Source: Pseudoclavibacter endophyticus
GTDB lineage: Bacteria; Actinomycetota; Actinomycetes; Actinomycetales; Microbacteriaceae
Assembly (NCBI RefSeq): GCF_008831085.1
Contig: NZ_WBJY01000001.1
Span: 682,001-746,000 of the forward strand
Length of the DNA: 64,000 nucleotides
Reading direction: 5' to 3'
The stretch's first letter is position 1, and each line of letters starts with the position of its first letter. Positions 8,532-16,028 of this stretch are shown piece after piece. The notes below the pieces were generated by a model. The model was not told where the DNA came from. It saw only the letters and a program-made list of their open reading frames with translations, and made no database searches. Made by a program: the position numbers and the translations under genes.

Positions 8532-9041
8532 TCAGCCGTGCACCCATCCCGGATGGGTCGAAGATTGCGTCTCGGAGCTCAGTACGCGACCGTTCCGGAT
8601 CGTGCCGCGAGGCATCTCAACGGCACCCCCCACGCCCTCAACGAATGATTTGAACCGTGCGAGCTCCGCGCGAATCACGCGGCGGGCGACCGCGTGGACC
8701 AGCCGACCGAGCAGCCGCTCACTCGATTCGAGGCGCACCGTGACGCGCACGGTCGCGTGATCCTCGGAGCGGGGAACGAACGACGCCTCGCCGTCGTGCC
8801 GGAGGTGTCGACCCAGGTTCCGCCACGCCACCAGCGAGTGCGGATGCTGCTCGCGGACCTCGACGTGGAACTCGCGCCGCACGGGCCCGATCCCGACCAG
8901 CCACCGCGTGACCGCGGGCTGCACCTGCTCGACCCTCTTCACGAGGGAGCTGAACCGGGGGAAGCTCTCGAACTGCGTCCATTGGTCGTACGCGATTCGC
9001 GCCGGGACATCGACATCGACGTCCGCCTCGACAACACCCAT
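8532..9041 (-). CDS. SRPBCC (START-like) lipid-binding fold protein
   Basis: A 169-residue protein of the SRPBCC/polyketide cyclase-like fold. Typical signs are the opening strand (VVEADVDVDVPARIAYDQWTQFESFPRFSSLVKRVEQ), the WLVGIGPVRREFHVEV strand pair, and a long C-terminal helix (RLVHAVARRVIRAELARFKSFVEGV). The start at 9041 is chosen because GGAG sits upstream at good spacing; 19 further in-frame codons upstream lack such a site. It follows the molybdopterin enzyme gene on the same strand at a distance of 40 bases, so they may be cotranscribed with this gene first. Ligand unknown. Confidence 0.8.
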   Translation of the reverse strand: MGVVEADVDVDVPARIAYDQWTQFESFPRFSSLVKRVEQVQPAVTRWLVGIGPVRREFHVEVREQHPHSLVAWRNLGRHLRHDGEASFVPRSEDHATVRVTVRLESSERLLGRLVHAVARRVIRAELARFKSFVEGVGGAVEMPRGTIRNGRVLSSETQSSTHPGWVHG

Positions 9042-9192
9042 GGGTCGCTCCTCTCCATGTGGGACCTCCACCAAAACACTCCGGCCCAACGGGCGCAATA
9101 GGCCGCCCCCCGCTCTGTGGAATTGCGCAGGAGCCGGTATTGCCGTGATCGCGCACCCGGCGGCCGGTGAGCATCCCGAACACCACGCGAAC

Positions 9193-9198
9193 TAGCCT
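9193..9198 (+). promoter_or_regulatory. Candidate -10 for the dienelactone hydrolase gene
   Basis: TAGCCT 31 bases before ATG 9230, leaving room for a short leader with the GAAGGAG ribosome site (9215-9221). No convincing -35 is visible. Confidence 0.35.
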
Positions 9199-9229
9199 GA
9201 CGGCATCCACCGACGAAGGAGTCTCCGCA

Positions 9230-9889
9230 ATGGGCACACGAACCACCCTGACCGCATCCGACGGCTTCACGCTGAACGCCTACCGAGCCGAACCCGACGG
9301 AGCTCCGCGCGGCGGCGTTGTACTCTTCGGCGAGGTGTGGGGCCTCAACACCTGGGTGCGTTCGGTGACCGATCGCTGGGCCGAGCACGGTTACCTCGCG
9401 ATCTCTCCCGCCATGTTTGACCGGGTCGAGTACGGCTACGAGAGCGAGGACTACTCGCGGATGCCCCTCGACTTCTTCGCGTCCTACAGCCAAGAGACCG
9501 CGCTGCTCGACATGGCCGCTGCGGTTGAGGCGGCGAGCGAGGGCGGCAGGGTCGGCGTGACCGGCTACTGCTTCGGCGGCGCCAATTCGTGGCGCGCGGC
9601 CGCGCAGGTCGACGGCGTCGCCGCCGCCTCGGGGTACTACGGGGGCGGCGTGCCCAACTACATCGGCCTGACGCCGCGCGTGCCCACCGAGATGCACTTC
9701 GGCAGTCGCGACCAGGGCATCCCGATGGAACAGGTCGAAGAACTCGCGCAGGCGCACCCCGACGTCGACATCTACACGTACGACGCCGACCACGGCTTCT
9801 GCAACTCCGATGCGCCGAGGTTCGACCGGGATGCCTGCGAGGCCGCGAGCGCACGATCGCTGGCGTTCTTCCGCACGCATGTCGGCTAG
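9230..9889 (+). CDS. Dienelactone hydrolase family protein
   Basis: A 219-residue alpha/beta hydrolase of the dienelactone hydrolase family. The nucleophile is a cysteine, C114 in GYCFGGANS, with D161 (FGSRDQG) and H188 (YDADHGFCN) completing the Cys-Asp-His triad at spacing close to carboxymethylenebutenolidase. The oxyanion-side motif FGEVWGLNTWVR is also present. The start at 9230 is supported by GAAGGAG upstream; the longer in-frame extension lacks a ribosome site. No other aromatic-degradation gene is nearby, so the natural substrate may be a different ester or lactone. Confidence 0.88.
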   Translation: MGTRTTLTASDGFTLNAYRAEPDGAPRGGVVLFGEVWGLNTWVRSVTDRWAEHGYLAISPAMFDRVEYGYESEDYSRMPLDFFASYSQETALLDMAAAVEAASEGGRVGVTGYCFGGANSWRAAAQVDGVAAASGYYGGGVPNYIGLTPRVPTEMHFGSRDQGIPMEQVEELAQAHPDVDIYTYDADHGFCNSDAPRFDRDACEAASARSLAFFRTHVG

Positions 9890-10382
9890 CGCCGCCGTCA
9901 CCGAGGGCGCCGGGTCCGCCACGGCCGTGACCAGCCTCGGCGCCGCCGCGGCCCCCGGTGGCCGTGACGGTGTCCGCGTCGCGCTCGCCGGCCTCGATGC
10001 CGCGCCGCTCTCGCGCAAGCGGGCGATGCTGCTCGCCATGCTCGTCGACGCCGAGGTCGACCGCCGTGCGACGGGCGACCTCCTCGCGCACCGCCGCGTC
10101 GTCGCGGCGAAGGAGCCCGCGCTCGCCACGGCCATGGAGGTCGCCGCGATGCGCGAGCACGGGCCGCGGCTCGCGACCGAGACCGTGCCGGCCGACGGCG
10201 CCGACCCGCAGGCCCTCAGCGAAGCCGACTACATGGTGTCGCTCTACAACGCCGGGACCGTGCAGCGCATGCGCATCGTGTGGCCCGACGGCGCGCGCGC
10301 CGACGCGGTCGAGACGCTGCGGCACGCGGTCGCGGCGCTCGAGCGACACGCGCCGGCCGCGCCACCCGGGCCGGCCGCGTGA
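9879..10382 (+). CDS. Hypothetical protein
   Basis: A 167-residue protein that I do not recognise. It begins with an ATG overlapping the last 11 bases of the hydrolase gene in another frame, so it is likely cotranslated with it. After an Ala/Gly-rich N-terminus it shows a mixed alpha/beta sequence with basic and acidic helices (SRKRAMLLAMLVDAEVDRRATGD...) and ends in a Pro/Ala tail. The conserved-looking patch SEADYMVSLYNAGTVQRMRIVWPDGARADAVETLR suggests a small folded domain. No signal peptide or membrane segment. Confidence 0.6.
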   Translation: MSASAAVTEGAGSATAVTSLGAAAAPGGRDGVRVALAGLDAAPLSRKRAMLLAMLVDAEVDRRATGDLLAHRRVVAAKEPALATAMEVAAMREHGPRLATETVPADGADPQALSEADYMVSLYNAGTVQRMRIVWPDGARADAVETLRHAVAALERHAPAAPPGPAA

Positions 10383-10400
10383 GGAAACACCTGCGAGAGG

Positions 10401-10898
10401 ATGCACGTGGTTTCGGATGCCGATGCGCCCGTCTTCCGGGCGCCGATGCGATCACGGGACGACGTCGTGCCCGAGGGCTCCGGCGTGGAGCGGGGGCTGG
10501 CCATTGGCCTCGTCGGATTGGGCGGTCGCCTGGCGGTCGCACCTGACTCGCTCGACGCTGCGGTCGAGGCTGCGGCGTCGGAGCACGGCGAACGCCTCGC
10601 CCGACGCATCGCACGGTTCGCCGACGCCCCGAACGGCGCCTACGTGTGGACGCGGGACCTCGACGCGAATGTCTGGCTCGGTCGCATCAGGGGACCCTGG
10701 CGGTACGACGACCGCTGGGGCGCGGTCGAGGCTGACCTTGTGCACGTGCGCGACTGCGAGTGGCTCGGCGAGCCGATCGACCCGCGCCGTGTGCCGGCCG
10801 CCGTCACGGCTATCTTCGCGCGCGGCGGGCGCAACTGGCAGCGCATCCGCTCACTCGATGCCCTGCCGCAGACCGAATGTTGCTGGAGCCGTTCGTAA
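10401..10898 (+). CDS. Hypothetical protein
   Basis: A 165-residue protein of unknown function. The centre has a repeated pattern of Trp/Asp-rich strands (GAYVWTRDLDANVWLGRIRGPWRYD, then VRDCEWLGEPIDPRRVPAAVTAIFARGG), which resembles the beta-rich small-molecule or nucleic-acid reader domains found at the N-termini of some restriction-like proteins; this resemblance is weak. It follows the previous unknown gene by 18 bases and is probably in the same transcript. No membrane segment. Confidence 0.6.
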   Translation: MHVVSDADAPVFRAPMRSRDDVVPEGSGVERGLAIGLVGLGGRLAVAPDSLDAAVEAAASEHGERLARRIARFADAPNGAYVWTRDLDANVWLGRIRGPWRYDDRWGAVEADLVHVRDCEWLGEPIDPRRVPAAVTAIFARGGRNWQRIRSLDALPQTECCWSRS

Positions 10899-10913
10899 CT
10901 CCCTGACCGCCGG

Positions 10914-11429
10914 TCAGTGGCGACGCGTCGCCGCCTCGATGGCACGCCGCACGTGCTCAGAGGTTGTCGCCGAGAACGCGACGATGCGGGCATCCCGGAC
11001 GCTCGTCGTCGCGCCCGAGATCGTGTCGACGGCCGCCGCGATCGCGTCGTCGAGCGGCCAGCCGTAGATACCGGCGCTGATGAGCGGGAAGGCGACCGAT
11101 GCCGCACCGAGCTCGTCGGCGACCTCGAGCGAGCGTCGGTAGCAGCTCACCAGCAGCCCGCGGTCGCGCTCTCCGGCCGCGAAGTTGGGGCCGACGGTGT
11201 GGATCACCCACGTCGCGGGCAGGTCGCCCGCGGTCGTCCACCCGGCGTCGCCCGGAGCGAGGCCGTCCGGGAAGCGCGCGATGCAGTCGTGGAGCACGCG
11301 CGGCCCGCCCGAGCGGTGGATCGCGCCGTCGACGCCGCCCCCGCCACGCATGGCCCTGCTCGCGGCGTTGACGATGGCGTCGACTCGCTGCTCGGTGATG
11401 TCTCCGTGGACGACACTGATCGAAGGCAT
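10914..11429 (-). CDS. Macro domain protein (ADP-ribose-binding/hydrolase)
   Basis: A 171-residue single macro domain, the fold that binds or hydrolyses ADP-ribose derivatives. Key family segments are the opening strand ISVVHGDITEQRVDAIVNAAS (D18-like Asp after HG), the catalytic-loop glycines RAMRGGGGVDGAIHRSGG, the strand THRVGPNF-like stretch VIHTVGPNF, and the phosphate loop PLISAGIYGWP. The MacroD-type GGGGVDGAI loop suggests mono-ADP-ribosyl or O-acetyl-ADP-ribose hydrolase activity. The start is the ATG directly before PSISVVHGDI; upstream open frame is only antisense to the metallophosphoesterase gene. Divergent from that gene with 45 bases between the starts. Confidence 0.92.
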   Translation of the reverse strand: MPSISVVHGDITEQRVDAIVNAASRAMRGGGGVDGAIHRSGGPRVLHDCIARFPDGLAPGDAGWTTAGDLPATWVIHTVGPNFAAGERDRGLLVSCYRRSLEVADELGAASVAFPLISAGIYGWPLDDAIAAAVDTISGATTSVRDARIVAFSATTSEHVRRAIEAATRRH

Positions 11430-11461
11430 GCCCCAAGTCTGATCGATCGCGCGCGGGCCCG

Positions 11462-11467
11462 TACTCT
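11462..11467 (+). promoter_or_regulatory. -10 element, leaderless metallophosphoesterase
   Basis: TACTCT seven bases before ATG 11475 with no ribosome site in between, so the transcript is probably leaderless. Confidence 0.5.
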
Positions 11468-11474
11468 GGCATGC

Positions 11475-12170
11475 ATGGAAAACCGCGACATGGATGGCGA
11501 GCCGCGCGTCTTTGCGGCACTGCCGGAGATCGACTTCGACGCCGTCGACTTCGTGACGAGCGACCACCATTTCGGTCACGCGCGCATCATCGAGCTGTGC
11601 GATCGGCCGTTCGCCTCGGTCGCGCAGATGGACACAGAGCTCGTTGCCGCCTGGAACGGTGTCGTGGGGCCCGACGACACCGTGCTGCACCTCGGGGACC
11701 TCGCCCTCGGCAAGCGCGAGGAGATGATCCGGCTCACCGAATCGCTCAACGGGCGCAAACTGCTCGTGCCCGGCAATCACGACTCGATCTCGACGGTGTA
11801 CCGCGCCTCGGCGAAGAACAAGCAGCGCACCCTCGAATTGCTCGAGGCCTGCGGATGGACGGTGCTGCCCGAGATCGTCGGCGGCACACGGGGCGGGCGC
11901 CGCCTGATCGCGGCCCACTACCCGTACTACGGCGATTCCCACGGTGACGATCGGCACGTGGATGCTCGCCCCGTCGACGAGGGCATCCCGCTGCTCCACG
12001 GTCATACCCACGACGCCGCGACGAAGGCGCACGAGCACATGTATCACGTCGGCGTCGATGCGCACGAGTACGAGCCGATTCCCATGGCCGCCATCGACGA
12101 TTGGCTGCGGGGGCCCGATGCCGTCCATGCCCCCGGCCCTGGCGACGCGCCTGAGGCTGGCCGCGCGTAG
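11475..12170 (+). CDS. Metallophosphoesterase (calcineurin-like)
   Basis: A 231-residue phosphoesterase with a two-metal centre. Metal-binding motifs are clear: SDHHFGHARII (start of the domain), LHLGDLALG, GNHDSIS, an AAHYPYYG segment and HGHTHD. The DHHFGH opening is that of the small phosphoesterases often found in phages and bacteria as single-domain enzymes. Substrate unknown. The ATG at 11475 is preferred to an overlapping ATG at 11471 in another frame because it continues the domain frame. The C-terminal 20 residues are Pro/Ala-rich. Confidence 0.88.
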   Translation: MENRDMDGEPRVFAALPEIDFDAVDFVTSDHHFGHARIIELCDRPFASVAQMDTELVAAWNGVVGPDDTVLHLGDLALGKREEMIRLTESLNGRKLLVPGNHDSISTVYRASAKNKQRTLELLEACGWTVLPEIVGGTRGGRRLIAAHYPYYGDSHGDDRHVDARPVDEGIPLLHGHTHDAATKAHEHMYHVGVDAHEYEPIPMAAIDDWLRGPDAVHAPGPGDAPEAGRA

Positions 12171-12173
12171 ACT
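12168..12173 (+). promoter_or_regulatory. -10 element in front of a leaderless mini-ORF
   Basis: TAGACT, sharing its first three bases with the stop codon of the metallophosphoesterase gene, lies 7 bases before the GTG of a 13-codon ORF (12181). Confidence 0.35.
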
Positions 12174-12180
12174 CGGACGA

Positions 12181-12222
12181 GTGGAGCGGGAAGTGAAGTC
12201 GTCGTCAGGGGACCCGTCGTGA
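12181..12222 (+). CDS. Candidate leaderless upstream mini-ORF (13 codons)
   Basis: GTG start, peptide MEREVKSSSGDPS, stop TGA. The stop overlaps the GTG of the next gene (GTGA, 12219-12222), which has no Shine-Dalgarno of its own (only AGGGGA 12206-12211, inside the mini-ORF). The arrangement suggests that ribosomes load on a leaderless 5' end and reinitiate at the downstream gene. Could also be chance. Confidence 0.35.
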   Translation: MEREVKSSSGDPS

Positions 12223-12743
12223 GCGCGCCAGGCGGGCGAACGGCATCGAGCGCCGACGGCACCCGGTACGCCTCGCTCGACGAGGCGCTCGCGGGCGCGA
12301 ACATCCCTGCGGAGAACCACGAGTTCATCCACTCGTTCCTCGACTCGATCGATGCCATCGGGTTCTACCAGCGAAGCGGCTACATCAAGGTCGTGCGCAG
12401 GTCGCACGGCCCGGCGCTGCAGATTCACCCCGGCTACACCACGGGCTTCCGCGCCGAGATCGAGATCCTGCTCACGATCGGCGAGGACGCTGAGCGGTGG
12501 CAGTCCGAGCGGGGCGGCCTCTGGGGCGTGACGCACCCGGCGCGGGGCTCTGGCCCCGCGCCGCGCGCGGCGGGGCCCGGAGCGTCGGGCGCGCGCGGCC
12601 GAGGCGCCGGAGCGTCGGCGCCCGCGGCAGCGTCCGGACCCTCGGCGCGCCCGTCACGAGCGGCGGAGCCCCGCGACCACGGGGTCTGCGACAGCTGCTT
12701 CATGGCGCTGCCCGCGACCGGCGTCTGCGACACCTGCGGGTAG
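12219..12743 (+). CDS. Hypothetical protein with C-terminal zinc ribbon
   Basis: A 174-residue protein of three parts: a folded N-terminal region (about 15-105: YASLDEALAGANIPAENHEFIHSF...) with a strand-rich segment (GYIKVVRRSHGPALQIHPGYTTGF), a disordered Gly/Ala/Pro/Arg linker (about 106-150), and a C-terminal CDSC-x9-CDTC knuckle ending the protein, a probable zinc ribbon. I do not recognise the N-terminal fold. The GTG start is supported by overlap with the upstream mini-ORF. Zinc ribbons of this kind bind nucleic acid or partner proteins; role unknown. Confidence 0.65.
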   Translation: MSAPGGRTASSADGTRYASLDEALAGANIPAENHEFIHSFLDSIDAIGFYQRSGYIKVVRRSHGPALQIHPGYTTGFRAEIEILLTIGEDAERWQSERGGLWGVTHPARGSGPAPRAAGPGASGARGRGAGASAPAAASGPSARPSRAAEPRDHGVCDSCFMALPATGVCDTCG

Positions 12744-12853
12744 CGCGGCGTCTGGCGCTCACTTCGCTCCCCCGGAGCCGGAGGAGCCTCGCCCGCTCGT
12801 GAGGATGCCCGAGCCGGCGAAGGTTTCATGGCGTGCGGGCATCAACGCGTCGC

Positions 12854-12859
12854 TACGCT
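12854..12859 (+). promoter_or_regulatory. Candidate -10 for the FMN dehydrogenase gene
   Basis: TACGCT 28 bases before ATG 12888; a GGGGG (12879-12883) in the short leader can serve as ribosome site. Confidence 0.35.
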
Positions 12860-12887
12860 GGCCGCATCCACTACCAATGGGGGTTCA

Positions 12888-14120
12888 ATGGTCACGCGCC
12901 ACTTCCCGCGCCCCGCCGAGCTCTTCGAGCTCGTGCAGCTCAAAAGACCGGAGCTCAACGCCAAGAAGCGGCGACTCGCATCCGCCATGACGATCGGTGA
13001 CCTGCGTCGCATCGCGAAGCGGCGCACGCCCAAGGCGGCATTCGACTACACCGACGGCGCTGCCGAAGCCGAGCTGTCGCTCGCGCGGGCGCGGCGCGCG
13101 TTCCGGGACATCGAGTTCCACCCCGACATCCTGAAGCCCGCCGAGCACGTCGACACCACCACCGAGATCCTCGGCGGCACCTCGGCCCTGCCGTTCGGCA
13201 TCGCGCCGACCGGGTTTACGCGACTCATGCAGACCGAGGGCGAGCACGCGGGTGCGGGCGCGGCGGGCGCGGCCGGCATTCCCTTCACCCTCTCGACCCT
13301 CGGTACGACCTCCATCGAAGATGTCGTGAAGGCCAACCCGCACGGCCGCAACTGGTTCCAGCTGTATGTGATGCGCAATCGCGACCTGTCGTTCGAGCTC
13401 GCCACGCGCGCTGCCGAAGCGGGGTTCGACACGCTGCACTTCACGGTCGACACGCCCATCTCGGGGGCGAGGTTGCGGGATGCACGGAACGGCTTCTCGC
13501 TGCCGCCGCAGCTCACGCTCGCCACGGTGCTCGACGCCCTGCCGCGGCCGTGGTGGTGGTTCGACCTGCTGACGACCCCGAAACTCGAGTTCGCGTCGCT
13601 GACCACGACGAGCGGCATGACGATTCCCGAACTCGTGACCGCCGCGATGGACCCGACGATCAGCTACGACGACCTCGACGTGATCCGTGGGATCTGGCCG
13701 GGCAACGTCGTCGTCAAGGGTGTGCAGACGGTGGAAGACGCGAAGAAGCTCGTCGACCTCGGCGTCGACGGCATCGTGCTCTCGAACCACGGCGGGCGGC
13801 AGCTCGACCGGGCCCCGATCCCCTTCCACCTGTTACCGAAGGTCGTGCGCGAAGTCGGCCGCGACGCGACGGTCATGATCGACACGGGCATCATGAACGG
13901 CGCCGACATCGTCGCCTCGATGGCGCTCGGGGCGAAGTTCACGCTGATCGGCCGCGCCTACCTGTACGGGCTCATGGCGGGCGGGCGGGCGGGTGTTGAT
14001 CGGACCATCGAGATCCTGCGCAGCGAACTCGTGCGCACGATGTCGCTGCTCGGGGTGTCGAGCATCGAGGAGCTCGAGCCGCGACACGTCACGCAGCTCA
14101 CGCGGCTCGTGCCCCTGTAG
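12888..14120 (+). CDS. FMN-dependent alpha-hydroxy-acid dehydrogenase (LldD family)
   Basis: A 410-residue member of the lactate/mandelate/glycolate dehydrogenase family, which oxidises alpha-hydroxy acids at FMN. Seen are the substrate-side Tyr ([13 protein letters not shown]), the flavin segment [24 protein letters not shown], the FMN lysine in NVVVKGVQT, the catalytic-base motif [13 protein letters not shown] and the phosphate-binding [18 protein letters not shown]. Length is normal. The ATG at 12888 fits both the promoter and the start of the family domain; 20 codons further up are open but lack a ribosome site. L-lactate is the likeliest substrate by family; not proven. Confidence 0.9.
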   Translation: MVTRHFPRPAELFELVQLKRPELNAKKRRLASAMTIGDLRRIAKRRTPKAAFDYTDGAAEAELSLARARRAFRDIEFHPDILKPAEHVDTTTEILGGTSALPFGIAPTGFTRLMQTEGEHAGAGAAGAAGIPFTLSTLGTTSIEDVVKANPHGRNWFQLYVMRNRDLSFELATRAAEAGFDTLHFTVDTPISGARLRDARNGFSLPPQLTLATVLDALPRPWWWFDLLTTPKLEFASLTTTSGMTIPELVTAAMDPTISYDDLDVIRGIWPGNVVVKGVQTVEDAKKLVDLGVDGIVLSNHGGRQLDRAPIPFHLLPKVVREVGRDATVMIDTGIMNGADIVASMALGAKFTLIGRAYLYGLMAGGRAGVDRTIEILRSELVRTMSLLGVSSIEELEPRHVTQLTRLVPL

Positions 14121-14189
14121 GGCCGCCAGCGGGAGCGCGGCGGGTCCGCCGGGTGAGCGCGGCGCGGCACCTCGGGCCCACCCGCGACC

Positions 14190-14951
14190 TCAGCGGGGGA
14201 GGGCGACGAACATCTCGCGGTGCAGCGCCGAGACGTGCGTGCGCGTGATCGCGATCGCGGCCGCGCCATCATGCCGCCGAAACGCGTCGATGAGCGCGCG
14301 ATGCTCGCGCCACGACGTCTCGAGCTCGTGCATCGGATACGGCACGAAGTACTTCAGCAGCGCCTCGTACGTCACGAGATACGTCGCCGCCTCGGGCCGC
14401 CCGCTGATCTCGACGCTCAGACGATGGAACCGGCTGTCCGGCCCGTGATGCTCGAGCCAGTTCTCAGCTGACTCCGACTCCACGAGGAGCGACTCGAGCT
14501 CATCGCACTGCTCGGGCGTCGCGACGAGCGCCGACTCGTAGTTCAGCGCGCACTCCATGAGCAGGCGCTGATCGATGAGTCGGCGAATCGCCCGTTCGTC
14601 TGCGCGATACGCGCCCACGGAGGTGTCCTCGAGCCGCGGGGGAGCATCCGCGACGAACGTGCCCCCGCCGCGGCCGCGCCGGCGCACGAGCACCCCGTCG
14701 ACCACGAGGCTCTCGAGAGCCCGCCTGGCGCTGATCTGACTCACCTCGAGGCCCTCGGCGATGGTGGCGAGCTTCGGCAGTCGGCTGCCCGTCGGCAGCA
14801 GCCCGTGCTCGATCGAGAGCAGGATGCGTGCTCGCACCGTCTCGACCGCCGACAGTCGCGTCAGCGCGGCGGCTCCCGGCGGGGAGAAGAGCGCGTCGGC
14901 CGAGGTCGGGCCGGTCGCGGCGGCGGCTGCCGGAATCCCTCGCTGCGCCAT
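14190..14951 (-). CDS. GntR-family regulator (FadR-like, FCD domain)
   Basis: A 253-residue regulator. The N-terminal winged HTH (about residues 35-95: VRARILLSIEHGLLPTGSRLPKLATIAEGLEVSQISARRALESLVVDGVLVRR) is of GntR type; the C-terminal all-helical FCD domain (about 115-250) carries His residues (RFHRLSVEISGR, HVSALHREMF) that usually hold a metal and an organic-acid effector. It starts at 14951 with a -10 element six bases upstream, implying a leaderless mRNA. It faces the nitrilase/APC permease operon head to head and probably controls it. Confidence 0.88.
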   Translation of the reverse strand: MAQRGIPAAAAATGPTSADALFSPPGAAALTRLSAVETVRARILLSIEHGLLPTGSRLPKLATIAEGLEVSQISARRALESLVVDGVLVRRRGRGGGTFVADAPPRLEDTSVGAYRADERAIRRLIDQRLLMECALNYESALVATPEQCDELESLLVESESAENWLEHHGPDSRFHRLSVEISGRPEAATYLVTYEALLKYFVPYPMHELETSWREHRALIDAFRRHDGAAAIAITRTHVSALHREMFVALPR

Positions 14952-14954
14952 GTC

Positions 14955-15004
14955 TTGATCGTAGCCGTGCGCCAACCTATAGTGCTCAAAGTGATCAGTT
15001 AACT
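14955..15004. promoter_or_regulatory. Divergent overlapping promoters and operator of the GntR/nitrilase pair
   Basis: For the nitrilase operon: -35 TTGATC (14955-14960), exactly 17 bases, -10 TATAGT (14978-14983). For the gntR gene on the minus strand: -10 TACGAT (14963-14958), which shares three bases with the other -35. The two promoters therefore exclude each other. Just beyond the plus-strand start site lie two joined palindromes, TGATCA (14992-14997) and AGTTAACT (14997-15004), a candidate GntR operator. Confidence 0.6.
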
Positions 15005-15022
15005 CGGTGACGAGAGGCAAGG

Positions 15023-16000
15023 ATGCGCAGCGCACCATTCGCCGTCGGACTCGCGCAGCGCATACCGCTCGCGGTCGACGCCCCGCTTGAGATGTTCGCG
15101 GACGATGTCGACGCGACGATGAAGGAGCACGCGGAGCTGGACGTGCTCGTGTACCCCGAGCTGCACCTGCACGGCACCGAGCACCTGCCCGAGGCAGAGC
15201 GGCCGGCCGCGCTCGAGGCGGCAGCCGTCGCGCTCGACGCCGATGAGGTGCGCGCGCTCGGCGCGATCGCGAAGCAGCACGGGATCTGGCTCGTGCCGGG
15301 CAGCATCGGCGAGCGGGGGCCGGGCGGCGAGTTCTTCAACACGCAGCTGCTGTTCGCGCCCGACGGCGGGCTGCGTGCCCGCTACCGGAAGATGTTCCCC
15401 TGGCGGCCGTTCGAGCCGCACGTGCCGGGCGCCGAATTCGTCGTCGCGCCGATCGAGGGGGATGCCGCCGACGCGCCGGCGACCGAAGCGCCGGCCGCCG
15501 ACGCACCGGCCGCCGACGACGCGGCCGAGCATCCCGCCGCGCTGCGCGCGGGCCTCTCGATCTGCTACGACGCCTGGTTCCCCGAGCACTCGCGGCAGCT
15601 CGCCTGGCTCGGGGCCGACGTCGTGCTGAACATCGTCAAGACCACGACGCCCGACCGCGAGCAGGAGCTCGTGCTTGCCCGCGCCAACGCGATCACGAAC
15701 CAAAACTACGTGCTGAGCGTGAACTGCGCCGCCCCCGTCGGGCGGGGCCGGAGCATCGCCGTCGATCCGGAGGGGCTCATCATCGGCGAGGCCGGGCTCG
15801 CCGAGACGACGCTCGTCGTGCCGGTTGACCCGCAACGGGTCGCGCACGTGCGCCGCGACGGCACGGCCGGCAGCAACCGCGTCTGGTCGCAGTTCGGCCC
15901 CGGCGACGCCCCCATTCCTCTGCCCATGTACGACGGCCGCATCGACCCCGCAACGTGGGCGCCGCGCGGACACCGAAACGACACTTCCGCGCGCGGCTGA
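15023..16000 (+). CDS. Carbon-nitrogen hydrolase (nitrilase superfamily)
   Basis: A 325-residue amidase/nitrilase-superfamily enzyme with the Glu-Lys-Cys triad visible: E46 (VLVYPELHLH), K123 (YRKMFPW) and C181 (LSICYDAWFPE). These enzymes cleave non-peptide C-N bonds such as amides or nitriles. An insertion of about 25 residues made only of Ala, Asp, Pro, Thr and Glu (about 147-171) separates the Lys and Cys parts and is probably a disordered surface loop. GAGAGG upstream is the ribosome site. Next to an APC permease, so import plus hydrolysis of a nitrogen compound is likely. Confidence 0.88.
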   Translation: MRSAPFAVGLAQRIPLAVDAPLEMFADDVDATMKEHAELDVLVYPELHLHGTEHLPEAERPAALEAAAVALDADEVRALGAIAKQHGIWLVPGSIGERGPGGEFFNTQLLFAPDGGLRARYRKMFPWRPFEPHVPGAEFVVAPIEGDAADAPATEAPAADAPAADDAAEHPAALRAGLSICYDAWFPEHSRQLAWLGADVVLNIVKTTTPDREQELVLARANAITNQNYVLSVNCAAPVGRGRSIAVDPEGLIIGEAGLAETTLVVPVDPQRVAHVRRDGTAGSNRVWSQFGPGDAPIPLPMYDGRIDPATWAPRGHRNDTSARG

Positions 16001-16028
16001 GGGCCGACGCCGACACGACTGGAGCATC

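Noticed and set aside
11430..12536. Upstream extension of the macro domain gene
   Set aside because: It is antisense to the metallophosphoesterase gene; the macro domain begins exactly at the ATG at 11429.
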